Below, piece by piece: positions 1-7,193 of a DNA stretch of 37,745 bases. The notes beneath the pieces are model-generated. The model had not been told where the DNA came from and made no database searches. It saw only the letters and a program-made list of their open reading frames with translations. Each line of letters opens with the position of its first letter. Within the stretch, counting starts at the first letter, position 1. The translations under genes and the position numbers were made by a program. Source of the DNA: UBA11524 sp034104265 (GTDB lineage Bacteria > Bacillota > Clostridia > Christensenellales > Aristaeellaceae); assembly GCA_034104265.1 (NCBI GenBank), contig JAXEEE010000119.1, positions 1-37,745 on the forward strand. The letters run 5' to 3'.

Positions 1-788
1 CGCATGTCCGGCACGCCCAGTTGGGCCAGCACAGCCCCGTCGGCAAACTCCACCGCCGAATGCACGATGCTCTGGGGATGCACCACCACCTGGATCTTCT
101 CCGGGGGCATGTCGAAGAGCCAGCGGGCCTCCATAATTTCAAGGGCCTTGTTGAACATGCTGGCCGAGTCGATGGTGATCTTCGCGCCCATGCTCCAGTT
201 GGGGTGCTTCAGGGCCTGCGCCGGGGTGGCCGCGTCCATGCGGGCCTTGTCCCAGGTGCGGAAAGGGCCGCCCGAAGCCGTCAGCAGCAGGCGGACGGGC
301 CGGTTGGGGGCCGCGCCCTGCAGGCACTGGAAGATGGCGCTGTGCTCGCTGTCCACGGGGAGCAGGGGCTTGCCGGCCTTCCGGGCCGCCTCCATCACCA
401 GATGGCCGCCGGTGACCAGGGCTTCCTTGTTGGCCAGGAGCACCTGCCGCCCAGCCGCCAGCGCGTCCATGACGCTCTGCAGCCCCGCGATACCCACCAC
501 GCTCACCAGCACCATGTCGGAGGGAACCTCCGCCGCTGCGGCGCGGAGGGCTTCCTCCCCCATGACCCAATGGCAGAAACGCAGATCCTCCGGAATGTCC
601 GTCAGGGGAATGGGCTCGGTGAGGCCCGCCATGTCGGGGCGGAACTCCCGCACTTGCCGGAACAGCAGCTCCTTGTTGCGGTGCGCCGTCAGCGCGGATA
701 CCCGGAAGCGCTCCGGGTGCAGCCGCACCAGTTCCAGCGCCTGGGTGCCGATGGAGCCCGTGGAGCCAAGAACAGCCATGCTTTGCAT
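1..788 (-). CDS. dxr: 1-deoxy-D-xylulose 5-phosphate reductoisomerase, C-terminus cut by window edge
   Basis: Dxr converts DXP to 2-C-methyl-D-erythritol 4-phosphate with NADPH, the first committed step of the MEP isoprenoid pathway, in the cytoplasm. The first 262 residues are present. The N-terminus carries the NADPH-binding Rossmann motif AVLGSTGSIGTQAL, followed by ALVTGG and, further on, the substrate-site stretches PVDSEHSAIFQCL and LTASGGPFR, then HPNWSMGAKITIDSA; all are diagnostic of Dxr. The start at 788 is set by an AGGAGG 10 bases upstream; a second ATG nine bases inside is too far from it. It lies 131 bp behind cdsA, the classic order; rseP would be expected beyond the window edge. 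No frame damage is seen. Confidence 0.95.
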   Translation of the reverse strand, partial: MQSMAVLGSTGSIGTQALELVRLHPERFRVSALTAHRNKELLFRQVREFRPDMAGLTEPIPLTDIPEDLRFCHWVMGEEALRAAAAEVPSDMVLVSVVGIAGLQSVMDALAAGRQVLLANKEALVTGGHLVMEAARKAGKPLLPVDSEHSAIFQCLQGAAPNRPVRLLLTASGGPFRTWDKARMDAATPAQALKHPNWSMGAKITIDSASMFNKALEIMEARWLFDMPPEKIQVVVHPQSIVHSAVEFADGAVLAQLGVPDM

Positions 789-870
789 AGGAAACAAGCC
801 TCCTTGCCGAAGGGGTTGTGATTATTGTAAACAGCCGCCCCGCCGCCTATGACCGGGGCGGAAACACAAA

Positions 871-900
871 CCCGCCGGAGGGACTGCGCCCTCCGACGGC
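871..900 (-). terminator. possible weak terminator behind cdsA
   Basis: GGAGGG and CCCTCC arms (874-882 and 889-897) form a stem of about nine pairs around a short loop. Reading on the minus strand, the stem is followed by TTTGTGTTT. The U tract is interrupted, so this may be only partial termination between cdsA and dxr. A second GC-rich dyad (CCGCCCC/GGGGCGG, about 832-859) lies closer to dxr. Confidence 0.35.
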
Positions 901-919
901 ATAGGCCCGCCAGGGCCCG

Positions 920-1753
920 TCAGAGCATCAGGCAGAAGCAGAACACCACCACCGACATGAACAGGATGCTGTCGATACGATCCAGCATGCCGCCATGCCC
1001 GGGGAACAGGTTGGAGAAATCCTTGATGCCGCAGTGACGCTTGACCATGGAGGCCCACAGGTCGCCCATCTGACCCGCCACGCCGCCGATCAGGCCGATC
1101 AGCAGATACTGCCACCAGCTGGGCAGCAGCAGCCGGGTTTCCGGCGACACGCACAGGTAGCCGATCAGCCCCACCAGCAGCGTAGTCAGCAGACTGCCCG
1201 CCAGCCCGGCAATGGCGCCGGAGATGGTCTTGTTGGGGCTGACCGCCGGGCACAGCTTCGGCCCGCGGATGCGGCTGCCCACCTCGTAGGCGCACATGTC
1301 TCCCACGCAGGGCGTGGCGAAGGCCATGCACAAAAGCACCACCTGCAGCCCCCGTGGCTGCACCAGGGACATGGCCACCACGCACATGCCCGGCAGCGCA
1401 ATGCTGAACAGGGGCATGATGCTCATCAGCGCATCCTCCAGCCGGGGCTCGGAGCGGAACACCACGCAGATGGCTGTCAGCAGGAACACCCCCAGGATCA
1501 GCGGGGCAAGCACCTTCGCCCCGCCCAGGATGGACAGCGGGATGCTCAGCACCACGCCCACCCACGTGGGCCAGGATACAGGCCGGTTGCCCGCCACCGT
1601 CAGCGCGTGATACTCCTCATACATGGCGATGCAGATGCACACCAGCGCCGCCGTGGCCATCACCGCGCCGCCAAAGCACATCAGGATCACCGCCGCCAGC
1701 GCCAGCGCCGCCCCGGTTACGAACCGCTGCATCTTCTCGTTGCTTCCAGCCAT
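920..1753 (-). CDS. cdsA: phosphatidate cytidylyltransferase (CDP-diacylglycerol synthase)
   Basis: CdsA makes CDP-diacylglycerol from phosphatidic acid and CTP, the branch point of phospholipid synthesis, in the cytoplasmic membrane. The 277-residue protein is a chain of hydrophobic segments and ends with the family signature SMVKRHCGIKDFSN followed by LFPGHGGMLDRIDS, containing the catalytic/metal-binding K-D and D-R-x-D residues. The ATG at 1753 is preferred because AGGAGGT sits 7-8 bases before it; a GTG at 1759 overlaps the uppS stop but is too near the same site. The gene is translationally coupled to uppS, whose stop codon is within a few bases. Confidence 0.95.
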   Translation of the reverse strand: MAGSNEKMQRFVTGAALALAAVILMCFGGAVMATAALVCICIAMYEEYHALTVAGNRPVSWPTWVGVVLSIPLSILGGAKVLAPLILGVFLLTAICVVFRSEPRLEDALMSIMPLFSIALPGMCVVAMSLVQPRGLQVVLLCMAFATPCVGDMCAYEVGSRIRGPKLCPAVSPNKTISGAIAGLAGSLLTTLLVGLIGYLCVSPETRLLLPSWWQYLLIGLIGGVAGQMGDLWASMVKRHCGIKDFSNLFPGHGGMLDRIDSILFMSVVVFCFCLML

Positions 1754-1755
1754 CG

Positions 1756-2523
1756 TCACAACCTCCTGCCAAAGCGGCGCTCCCGCCCGCCGTAGGCCGT
1801 CAGCGCCTCGTCATAATCCGCCACGGTAAAGTCAGGCCACAATACCTTCGGGAACAGGAACTCCGCGTACGCGCACTGGTAGAGCAGGAAGTTGCTCAGC
1901 CGCATCTCCCCGCTGGTGCGGATCAGCAGATCCACCTCCGGCTGGCCCCGGGTGTACAGATGGCAGGCAATGGCTTCCTCGTCGATGTCCTCGGGCCTCA
2001 GCTGTCCCGCCTGCACCAGCGTCGCCAGCTCCCGGGCCGCCCGGGCGATCTCCGCCCGCCCGCCGTAGTTCAGCGCGATGTTCAGCCGCAGCCCCGTGTT
2101 CTTGCAGGTGCGTGTTTCCGCCTCCACCAGCACATCCCGCTGCTTCTCCGGCAGACCCTGCTTGTCCCCCAGGATCAGAATGCGCACGTTTTTCGCATCC
2201 AGCTCGTCGATCTCCGAGGCGAAGAAGTCCAGGATCAGCTGCATCAGCGCACCCACCTCCTCCGGGGAACGGTTCCAGTTCTCCGTGGAGAAGGCATAGA
2301 TCGTCAGCGCCTCGATGCCCAGGTCATCCGTGTGGCGGATGATCTCCCGCAGCGTCTCCGTGCCCTGGCGGTGGCCCATGGCCACGTTCAGCTTGTGCTT
2401 TTTCGCCCAGCGGCCGTTGCCGTCCATGATGATGGCCACATGCCGGGGCAGCTTGGCAAAATCCTCCCGGACTTTGGCGTGCTGCCCGCCGCGTTTGCCG
2501 AGTTTTGTGAACAGCTTGTTCAT
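1756..2523 (-). CDS. uppS: undecaprenyl diphosphate synthase (cis-prenyltransferase)
   Basis: UppS condenses isopentenyl diphosphate onto farnesyl diphosphate to make C55 undecaprenyl diphosphate, the lipid carrier for peptidoglycan and other wall polymers. The 255-residue protein has the hallmark HVAIIMDGNGRWAKK near residues 28-42 with the catalytic Asp, then IYAFSTENWNR, and the C-terminal RTSGEMRLSNFLLYQ plus AEFLFPKVLWPDF. Length and motif order are typical. It follows the small PASTA-like ORF by 57 bases and runs into cdsA, so uppS, cdsA and dxr probably share a transcript that supplies lipid precursors. Confidence 0.96.
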   Translation of the reverse strand: MNKLFTKLGKRGGQHAKVREDFAKLPRHVAIIMDGNGRWAKKHKLNVAMGHRQGTETLREIIRHTDDLGIEALTIYAFSTENWNRSPEEVGALMQLILDFFASEIDELDAKNVRILILGDKQGLPEKQRDVLVEAETRTCKNTGLRLNIALNYGGRAEIARAARELATLVQAGQLRPEDIDEEAIACHLYTRGQPEVDLLIRTSGEMRLSNFLLYQCAYAEFLFPKVLWPDFTVADYDEALTAYGGRERRFGRRL

Positions 2524-2580
2524 CTTTCTCCTTAACAGTACGGAAGCGCAGGCTCCCGCCAGGAACCCGCGCCTCCGTTA

Positions 2581-2775
2581 TCATTCCCTGATTGCATCCT
2601 GAAAGGCGCTGACGGTGATTTCCTTCCCGCGCACGCGAATCACCCGGAGCGTGCCGCCCTCGCGGCTCGTCCCCGGCGCGCAGGCGGTGACCACCTCCGG
2701 CTCCACACCCATGGCGCGCAGCCGCTCCAGCGCTTCATCCATCTCCAGGCCCAGCACCTGCTCCATCGGTTCCAT
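2581..2775 (-). CDS. small PASTA-like protein between frr and uppS
   Basis: A 64-residue protein. LGLEMDEALERLRAMGVEPEV resembles the first helix and strand of a PASTA domain (x-G-x-x-x-x-E-A-x-x-x-L-x-x-x-G), and GGTLRVIRVRGKEITVSAF the later strands, but the Pro/Gly-rich PASTA end is missing. No signal peptide or membrane segment. Its ATG shares bases with the frr stop (TGATG), and a GGAG lies five bases upstream, so it is translationally coupled to frr; a GTG at 2778 is an alternative start. Codon use matches the neighbours. Function unknown; the PASTA resemblance is by eye only. Confidence 0.75.
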   Translation of the reverse strand: MEPMEQVLGLEMDEALERLRAMGVEPEVVTACAPGTSREGGTLRVIRVRGKEITVSAFQDAIRE

Positions 2776-3335
2776 CACATCTCCAGGAGTTCCTTCTCCT
2801 TGGCGGCGCAGATCACGTCCACATCCTTGATGGCCTTGTCGGTGATCTTCTGGGCGTCTTCCTCAGCCTTGCGCTGGTCATCCTCGGTGATCAGGGAATC
2901 CTTCTTGAGCTTCTTGACCTGCTCAATGGCGTCGCGGCGGATGGAGCGGATGGCCACCTTGGCATCCTCCGCGCCCTTGCGGGCCATCTTGGTCAGATCC
3001 TTGCGGCGCTCGGCGTTCAGCTCGGGGAACACCAGGCGGACGATCTTGCCGTCGTTGGTGGGGTTCAGGCCCAGGTCGCTCTTCTGGATCGCCTTCTCAA
3101 TCTGGGGGATCATCTTGACCTCCCAGGGGGCGATGACCAGCATCCGCGGTTCGGGGGAGGACACGTTGCCCACCTGGTTGAGGGGCGTGGGCGTCCCGTA
3201 ATAATCCACCGTAATACGATCCAGCAGCTTGGGGTTGGCGCGGCCGGTGCGCAGGGCCTGCATGTCCCGCTCATAGACGGCGCAGCTCTTGCCCATCTTA
3301 TCCTTTGCGGTATCCAGAATTTCCTTCACGGTCAT
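2775..3335 (-). CDS. frr: ribosome recycling factor
   Basis: RRF splits the post-termination ribosome together with EF-G. The protein is 186 residues, the usual length. Recognisable pieces are the ALRTGRANPKLLD region, the YYGTPTPLNQVG hinge region, LGLNPTNDGKIVRLVFPELN and the C-terminal helix with RKDLTKMARKGAEDAKVAIR. The ATG at 3335 (MTVKEILD) is chosen because AAGGAGG precedes it by nine bases; an upstream in-frame ATG at 3356 lies before that ribosome binding site. It has its own promoter-like sequence at 3380-3408 and couples to the next small ORF by a TGATG overlap. Confidence 0.97.
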   Translation of the reverse strand: MTVKEILDTAKDKMGKSCAVYERDMQALRTGRANPKLLDRITVDYYGTPTPLNQVGNVSSPEPRMLVIAPWEVKMIPQIEKAIQKSDLGLNPTNDGKIVRLVFPELNAERRKDLTKMARKGAEDAKVAIRSIRRDAIEQVKKLKKDSLITEDDQRKAEEDAQKITDKAIKDVDVICAAKEKELLEM

Positions 3336-3379
3336 AGGAAATGCCTCCTTCAACATCGGGGGTTCGATTGATAATATCT

Positions 3380-3408
3380 ATTGTAAACTGTTTTTCCCTT
3401 CCTGACAA
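3380..3408 (-). promoter_or_regulatory. sigma-A-type promoter for frr
   Basis: On the minus strand TTGTCA (3403-3408) is followed after exactly 17 bases by TACAAT (3380-3385), about 45 bases before the frr start. The -35 overlaps the loop of a small TTCCCT/AGGGAA hairpin, which could be the 3' end of the pyrH message. Confidence 0.6.
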
Positions 3409-3445
3409 GAGGGAACGCGCCATTTTTCCTTGCGCCGCGCCCCTG

Positions 3446-4156
3446 TCAGGGATGCACGAAGGTGCCCATGTCGCTGCCCTCCAGCACGGCCACCAGGTTC
3501 TCCGGCACGTCCAGGCCGAACACCCGCACCATGGGTACGGCGTTCTCCGCGCACAGGGCGAAGGCCGCTGCGTCCATCACTTTCAGGCCCCGCTGCAGGG
3601 CTTCCTTGTAGGTGATGTCCTTGATAAGGGTGGCGGTGGGATCCTTGTGGGGATCGGCGGTGTACACGCCGTCGATGTTCTTCGCCATGAGGATGGCGTC
3701 CACCTGCATCTCAATGGCCCGCAGCGCCACCGCCGTATCCGTGGAGAAGAAGGGGTTGCCGCTGCCCGCCGCGAACAGCACCACCCGGCCCTCGGACAGA
3801 TGCCGCCGGGCAGTCTGGGCGTTGAAGGGCTCACAGAAGCGGTTCATATCCACGGCGGACTGCACCACCGCGTCCAGACCCGCCTGGCGCAGGGCGTCCG
3901 CCACGCACAGGCAGTTGATCACCGTGCCCAGCATGCCCATCTGATCCGCCGTCACCGCGTCCATGTTGACCGCAGGCCCCTGACGGCCCCGCCAGATGTT
4001 CCCCGCACCGATAACGATGCCGATCTCCACCTGCATATCGTGCATATCGCGGATGACCTTGGCCACCCGGCGCACCTTGTCAAAATCGAACAGATCCGCG
4101 TCAGACTTCAGCGCCTCGCCGGAGAGCTTGAGCAGAACCCGCTTGTAAGCCGCCAT
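3446..4156 (-). CDS. pyrH: UMP kinase
   Basis: PyrH phosphorylates UMP to UDP with ATP; it belongs to the amino-acid-kinase fold and is usually a hexamer allosterically controlled by GTP/UTP. The 236-residue sequence opens with YKRVLLKLSGEAL (phosphate-binding loop), has GIVIGAGNIWRGR, MDAVTADQMGMLGTVIN and the VLFAAGSGNPFFSTDTAVALRA region, all characteristic of bacterial UMP kinases. The start at 4156 has AGGAGG eight bases upstream; in-frame ATGs further upstream fall within the leader. A promoter at 4193-4222 gives it a transcript separate from rpsB-tsf. Confidence 0.97.
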   Translation of the reverse strand: MAAYKRVLLKLSGEALKSDADLFDFDKVRRVAKVIRDMHDMQVEIGIVIGAGNIWRGRQGPAVNMDAVTADQMGMLGTVINCLCVADALRQAGLDAVVQSAVDMNRFCEPFNAQTARRHLSEGRVVLFAAGSGNPFFSTDTAVALRAIEMQVDAILMAKNIDGVYTADPHKDPTATLIKDITYKEALQRGLKVMDAAAFALCAENAVPMVRVFGLDVPENLVAVLEGSDMGTFVHP

Positions 4157-4192
4157 GGAAAAGACCTCCTTCATATTGTTGCCTCTGAGAAG

Positions 4193-4222
4193 ATTATATA
4201 CCACAAGGGGGCCTGAGGTCAA
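4193..4222 (-). promoter_or_regulatory. sigma-A-type promoter for pyrH, overlapping the GNAT stop codon
   Basis: TTGACC (4217-4222) and TATAAT (4193-4198) are separated by 18 bases on the minus strand, 37 bases before the pyrH start. The -35 contains the stop codon of the upstream acetyltransferase gene, so pyrH transcription starts right where that ORF ends. Confidence 0.7.
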
Positions 4223-4728
4223 TCATCCGGCGCCTCCCGCAGGGACAGCGACAGCCGCCAGCCCTTGTCCGTCTCGCTGCACACCCGGAACCCCGCCCCC
4301 TCGAAGCACCGCCGGGACACCGGGTTGAAGGCGTAGATTTCCCGCACGCCCAGGCGGTCATAGCCCAGTTCGCGGCCACGGCGGATCAGTGCGCGGATGA
4401 CCCTGCCCCCCACGCCCCGGCCCCGCCAGGCCCCGTCGCCAATGACAATGGGCATGTCGTCCTGCATCAAGGTCACGTCGCCGATGGGACGCCAGCCCTC
4501 GCCCTCCCGGGCCTCGATGAAGTACAATTCTCCCTGCCGATCCAGGTAGGTGTACATCCGCGTCAGCCTGTCCATATCGTAAGCCGACCGCACCCCGTCC
4601 ACCAGATACACCACGTCCATATCCTGATACCAGCCGAGGGCGAAGTCATAGACCCCGTCAAACCTGCGCAGCCGTATTTCACCGTCCACCGGCAGGATCT
4701 CCGGCTGTGTCACGACGGGAATGGGCAT
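4219..4728 (-). CDS. GNAT-family N-acetyltransferase
   Basis: A 169-residue protein of the GNAT fold, which transfers acetyl groups from acetyl-CoA to amines. The acetyl-CoA loop is visible as GDGAWRGRGVGGRVI (the R/Q-x-x-G-x-G/A motif), followed by the helix IRALIRRGRELGYDRL and the C-terminal YAFNPVSRRCFEGAGFR block in which a residue side chain normally positions CoA. The substrate cannot be inferred. The start at 4728 is preferred over in-frame codons up to 4803 because the tsf terminator (4759-4790) lies between them and GGGGTGA precedes the ATG by six bases. It interrupts the usual tsf-pyrH adjacency and has no obvious promoter, so it may depend on readthrough of that terminator. Confidence 0.8.
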   Translation of the reverse strand: MPIPVVTQPEILPVDGEIRLRRFDGVYDFALGWYQDMDVVYLVDGVRSAYDMDRLTRMYTYLDRQGELYFIEAREGEGWRPIGDVTLMQDDMPIVIGDGAWRGRGVGGRVIRALIRRGRELGYDRLGVREIYAFNPVSRRCFEGAGFRVCSETDKGWRLSLSLREAPDD

Positions 4729-4758
4729 CGCTGTCACCCCTTTCGCCCCTTCGGGCTG

Positions 4759-4790
4759 AAAAAAGGAGCTGCACCCGCGGGTACAGCTCC
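4759..4790 (-). terminator. intrinsic terminator behind tsf
   Basis: On the minus strand a perfect GGAGCTG/CAGCTCC stem with the loop TACCCGCGGGTG (itself able to pair) is followed directly by six T residues. It ends the rpsB-tsf unit 15 bases after the tsf stop codon. Confidence 0.9.
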
Positions 4791-4805
4791 TTGCATTGCG
4801 CATGA

Positions 4806-5729
4806 TTACGCGTTGGTCATCTTGGCGATTTCCTCAGCCAGGTTGTCCTGACGCTTCTCGATGCCCTCGCCGCGCTCGAAACGGGCAAAGCGCACGATGT
4901 CCAGCGTGCAGCCGGCAGCCTTGGCCACCTCGGCCATCAGGCCCTTGATGGTCTTGTCGCCGTCCTTGACGAACTGCTGATCCAGCAGGCAAACTTCCTT
5001 GTAGTACTTCTCGATCTGACCCTCGACGATGCGGTCGACGATCTTCTCGGGCTTGCCGGCCTCCAGGGCCTTGGCGCGCTGGATTTCCTTTTCCTTCTCC
5101 AGCTTGGTGGCGTCCACTTCCTCGCGGCGCACAGCCTCGGGCTTGGCGGCGGCGATCTGCAGGGCCAGGTCGTGAGCGAACTCCTTCACGGCGTCATTGT
5201 CCTTGGCGTCGGTGGCAACCTCAACCATGACGCCCACCTTGCCGCCCATGTGGATGTAGGTGGACACAGCGCCCTCGGTCTCATACCGGGCAAAGCGGCG
5301 CACGGAGATCTTCTCGCCGATGGCCACGGTGGCCTCGGAGATCAGGTCGGCGATGGTCTTGCTCTCGTCGTCCACGAACTTCTGCGCCAGCAGCTCGTCC
5401 AGGTCGGCGGGGTTGGCCATGGCGATGTGCTTGGCCACGTTGTTGGCGAAGTTCATGAAGTTGTCGGTCTTGGCGACGAAGTCGGTCTCGCAGTTGACCT
5501 CGACGATCACGCCGGTGCAGCCGCAGGGGGTGACATACTGGGTCACAACGCCCTCGGCGGCCACGCGGCTGGCCTTCTTGGCGGCCTGAGCCAGGCCCTT
5601 CTCGCGCAGCCAGTCAATGGCCTTGTCCATATCGCCGTCGGAGTTGACCAGCGCCTTCTTGCAGTCCATCATGCCGGCGTTGGTACGCTCGCGCAGTTCC
5701 TTAACCATTGCAGAGGTAACAGCTGCCAT
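4806..5729 (-). CDS. tsf: translation elongation factor Ts
   Basis: EF-Ts is the guanine nucleotide exchange factor for EF-Tu. The 307-residue protein starts with the UBA-like domain (MVKELRERTNAGMMDCKKAL), followed by GLAQAAKKASRVAAEG and the signature VEVNCETDFVAKTDNF, in which T-D-F-V contacts the EF-Tu nucleotide domain. Two dimerisation-core repeats and a C-terminal VRFARFERGEGIEKRQDNLAEEI module follow. It is somewhat longer than the E. coli protein, as in many Clostridia. The ribosome binding site is modest (GGGTGA). It follows rpsB after an unusually long 258-base gap containing a large palindrome. Confidence 0.97.
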   Translation of the reverse strand: MAAVTSAMVKELRERTNAGMMDCKKALVNSDGDMDKAIDWLREKGLAQAAKKASRVAAEGVVTQYVTPCGCTGVIVEVNCETDFVAKTDNFMNFANNVAKHIAMANPADLDELLAQKFVDDESKTIADLISEATVAIGEKISVRRFARYETEGAVSTYIHMGGKVGVMVEVATDAKDNDAVKEFAHDLALQIAAAKPEAVRREEVDATKLEKEKEIQRAKALEAGKPEKIVDRIVEGQIEKYYKEVCLLDQQFVKDGDKTIKGLMAEVAKAAGCTLDIVRFARFERGEGIEKRQDNLAEEIAKMTNA

Positions 5730-5792
5730 TGGTTATTCACCCTTTCATCTGTCTATTGAGGTGGCTATCTGCTTCACAAGGGGATATCGGCT

Positions 5793-5824
5793 CGTCCGAA
5801 TCCGAATGCATTCGGAAAAGGACG
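5793..5824 (-). promoter_or_regulatory. hairpin in the tsf leader
   Basis: CGTCC (5793-5797) pairs with GGACG (5820-5824), enclosing a perfect 14-base palindrome CCGAATGCATTCGG at 5802-5815. It lies about 65 bases before the tsf start and may be a structured leader or processing site; no U tract follows, so it is not a standard terminator. Confidence 0.4.
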
Positions 5825-5840
5825 GGAGATCCGAATCCAA

Positions 5841-5975
5841 ATGAAAACGAAGCAGGATGCGGAGCAGATTTTTCGTTCTGACAAAGCTGAACGGAGGGAG
5901 GCGTAGCAGCGCTACGTTGACCGGAGTGAAGCAAAGTCAGGGCGGAAAAGATGCCCGCAGACCATTCGTTTTCAT
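5841..5975. repeat. ~135 bp imperfect palindrome between rpsB and tsf
   Basis: The element is symmetric about position 5908-5909. The ends are an identical 11-base inverted pair, ATGAAAACGAA at 5841-5851 and its complement at 5965-5975. Inside are similar TGCGG...TTTT stretches, a CTGAC/GTCAG pair (5878-5882 and 5936-5940) and a central CGTAGC/GCTACG pair (5902-5907 and 5911-5916). The stretch between the CTGAC pair and the centre mostly does not pair, so a transcript would form a long outer stem, an internal loop and an inner stem. It starts 12 bases behind the rpsB stop and fills most of the rpsB-tsf gap. No ORF or transposase lies in it; it could be a MITE-like element or a structured mRNA region. 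Confidence 0.75.
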
Positions 5976-5987
5976 GCAGGATGAGGA

Positions 5988-6710
5988 TTACTCAGCCTTG
6001 GCTTCCTCGGCGGGAACCTCGGACTGCTCGCCCTGCTTGCCTTCCAGCACAGCGTCGGCCATCTTGCCGGCGATCAGCTTCACGGCACGGATGGCGTCGT
6101 CGTTGCCGGGGATGACGTAGTCGATCTCATCGGGGTCGCAGTTGGTATCCACGATGCCCACGATCGGGATGCCCAGGATGCGGGCCTCGGTCACGGCGAT
6201 GTGCTCCTTGCGGGGATCCACCACGAACAGGGCGCCGGGCAGCTTCTTCATCTCGCGGATGCCGCCGATGTTGGCCTCCAGCTTTTCACGCTCGGCCTTC
6301 AGCTTGATGACTTCCTTCTTGGGCAGCACGTCGAACTGGCCGTTCTGCTCCATGCGGTCGATGTCGTTCAGGCGCTTGATGCGGGTCTGGATGGTGCGGA
6401 AGTTGGTCAGCATGCCGCCCAGCCAGCGGTTGTTGACGTAGAACATGTTGCAGCGCTTGGCCTCGGACTCGATGGACTCCTGGGCCTGCTTCTTGGTGCC
6501 GACGAACAGGATGGACTTGCCCTCCATCGCCACATCACGGACGAAGGCATAGGCCTCGTCAACCTTCTTGACGGTCTTCTGCAGGTCGATGATGTAGATG
6601 CCGTTGCGCTCAGTGAAGATGTACTGAGCCATCTTGGGGTTCCAGCGGCGGGTCTGGTGACCGAAGTGCACGCCCGCTTCCAGGAGCTGCTTCATGGAAA
6701 TGACTGCCAT
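5988..6710 (-). CDS. rpsB: 30S ribosomal protein S2
   Basis: S2 is a small-subunit protein needed for initiation. The 240-residue sequence has all family blocks: MKQLLEAGVHFGHQTRRWNPKM, IYIIDLQKTVKKVDEAY, ILFVGTKKQAQESIESEAKR, NNRWLGGMLTNFRTI, GALFVVDPRKEHIAVTEA and the IPIVGIVDTNCDPDEIDYVIPGND region, then an acidic Glu/Ala tail. The start at 6710 is preceded by AGGAGG at eight bases, and a near-consensus promoter lies about 100 bases upstream. It is the first gene of the minus-strand block. Confidence 0.98.
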   Translation of the reverse strand: MAVISMKQLLEAGVHFGHQTRRWNPKMAQYIFTERNGIYIIDLQKTVKKVDEAYAFVRDVAMEGKSILFVGTKKQAQESIESEAKRCNMFYVNNRWLGGMLTNFRTIQTRIKRLNDIDRMEQNGQFDVLPKKEVIKLKAEREKLEANIGGIREMKKLPGALFVVDPRKEHIAVTEARILGIPIVGIVDTNCDPDEIDYVIPGNDDAIRAVKLIAGKMADAVLEGKQGEQSEVPAEEAKAE

Positions 6711-6811
6711 TGTGGTTTCCTCCTTGTTTTTTCCACCCTCTGTCCCTTCGCGGCGATCCACCGGGAACCCCGGCACAAGGCGACGCAGGACAAAGGTGCG
6801 TAATCGGGTAG

Positions 6812-6840
6812 ATTATAGCACAGCTTTGCCCGCATTGCAA
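6812..6840 (-). promoter_or_regulatory. strong promoter for rpsB-tsf
   Basis: TTGCAA (6835-6840), a 17-base spacer and TATAAT (6812-6817) on the minus strand, with TG one base before the -10 (extended -10). The 15-base stretch AAGCTGTGCTATAAT recurs exactly in the promoter at 35603-35631. Confidence 0.85.
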
Positions 6841-6893
6841 GCCCCCGGGCCGCCTGACGCGCAAGATTTTGCGCCATCCCCAGGACAAAAATG

Positions 6894-6922
6894 TTTACAT
6901 TTGCACAAGGGTGGTCTATAAT
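6894..6922 (+). promoter_or_regulatory. promoter for the 64-residue acidic protein gene
   Basis: TTTACA (6894-6899), 17 bases, then TATAAT (6917-6922), on the plus strand and divergent from the rpsB promoter. The expected start point is about 55 bases before the ATG. Confidence 0.75.
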
Positions 6923-6984
6923 GGAAGAACACGGATGCTTCCTGCGCGACGCATCCGCCCGCAGCCAATGAAAGGAGTGTCGGT

Positions 6985-7179
6985 ATGGACAAGCAGCCGC
7001 TTCGCGGACATTATCCCGACGGATCCTCCGAGGAAGACGTGGAGGCCGATTTCGACTTTGACCTGGATACGCTTCTGACTGATCCTGCGCTGTTTGACGC
7101 ACTGATGGGTGCCCGGGATCGCCGCCGCGCCCGTGCAGAGGACGGCGACAGCACGCCCGCCCCCGGCAGCGCGGAGTAA
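6985..7179 (+). CDS. small acidic protein of unknown function
   Basis: A 64-residue protein not recognised as any family. It has 17 Asp/Glu against 7 Lys/Arg. The acidic half (residues 12-28, with alternating Asp/Phe in ADFDFDLD) is followed by a possible amphipathic helix LDTLLTDPALFDALMG (27-42), an Arg cluster RDRRRAR (44-50) and a short Pro/Ala/Ser tail. No signal peptide, membrane segment or cysteine. It is supported as a real gene by a near-consensus promoter, AAAGGAG nine bases before the ATG, and a strong terminator 15 bases behind the stop. Being monocistronic and divergent from rpsB, it may be highly expressed; a role in binding a protein or nucleic acid is only a guess. Confidence 0.75.
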   Translation: MDKQPLRGHYPDGSSEEDVEADFDFDLDTLLTDPALFDALMGARDRRRARAEDGDSTPAPGSAE

Positions 7180-7193
7180 CCCACCCCACGCAT

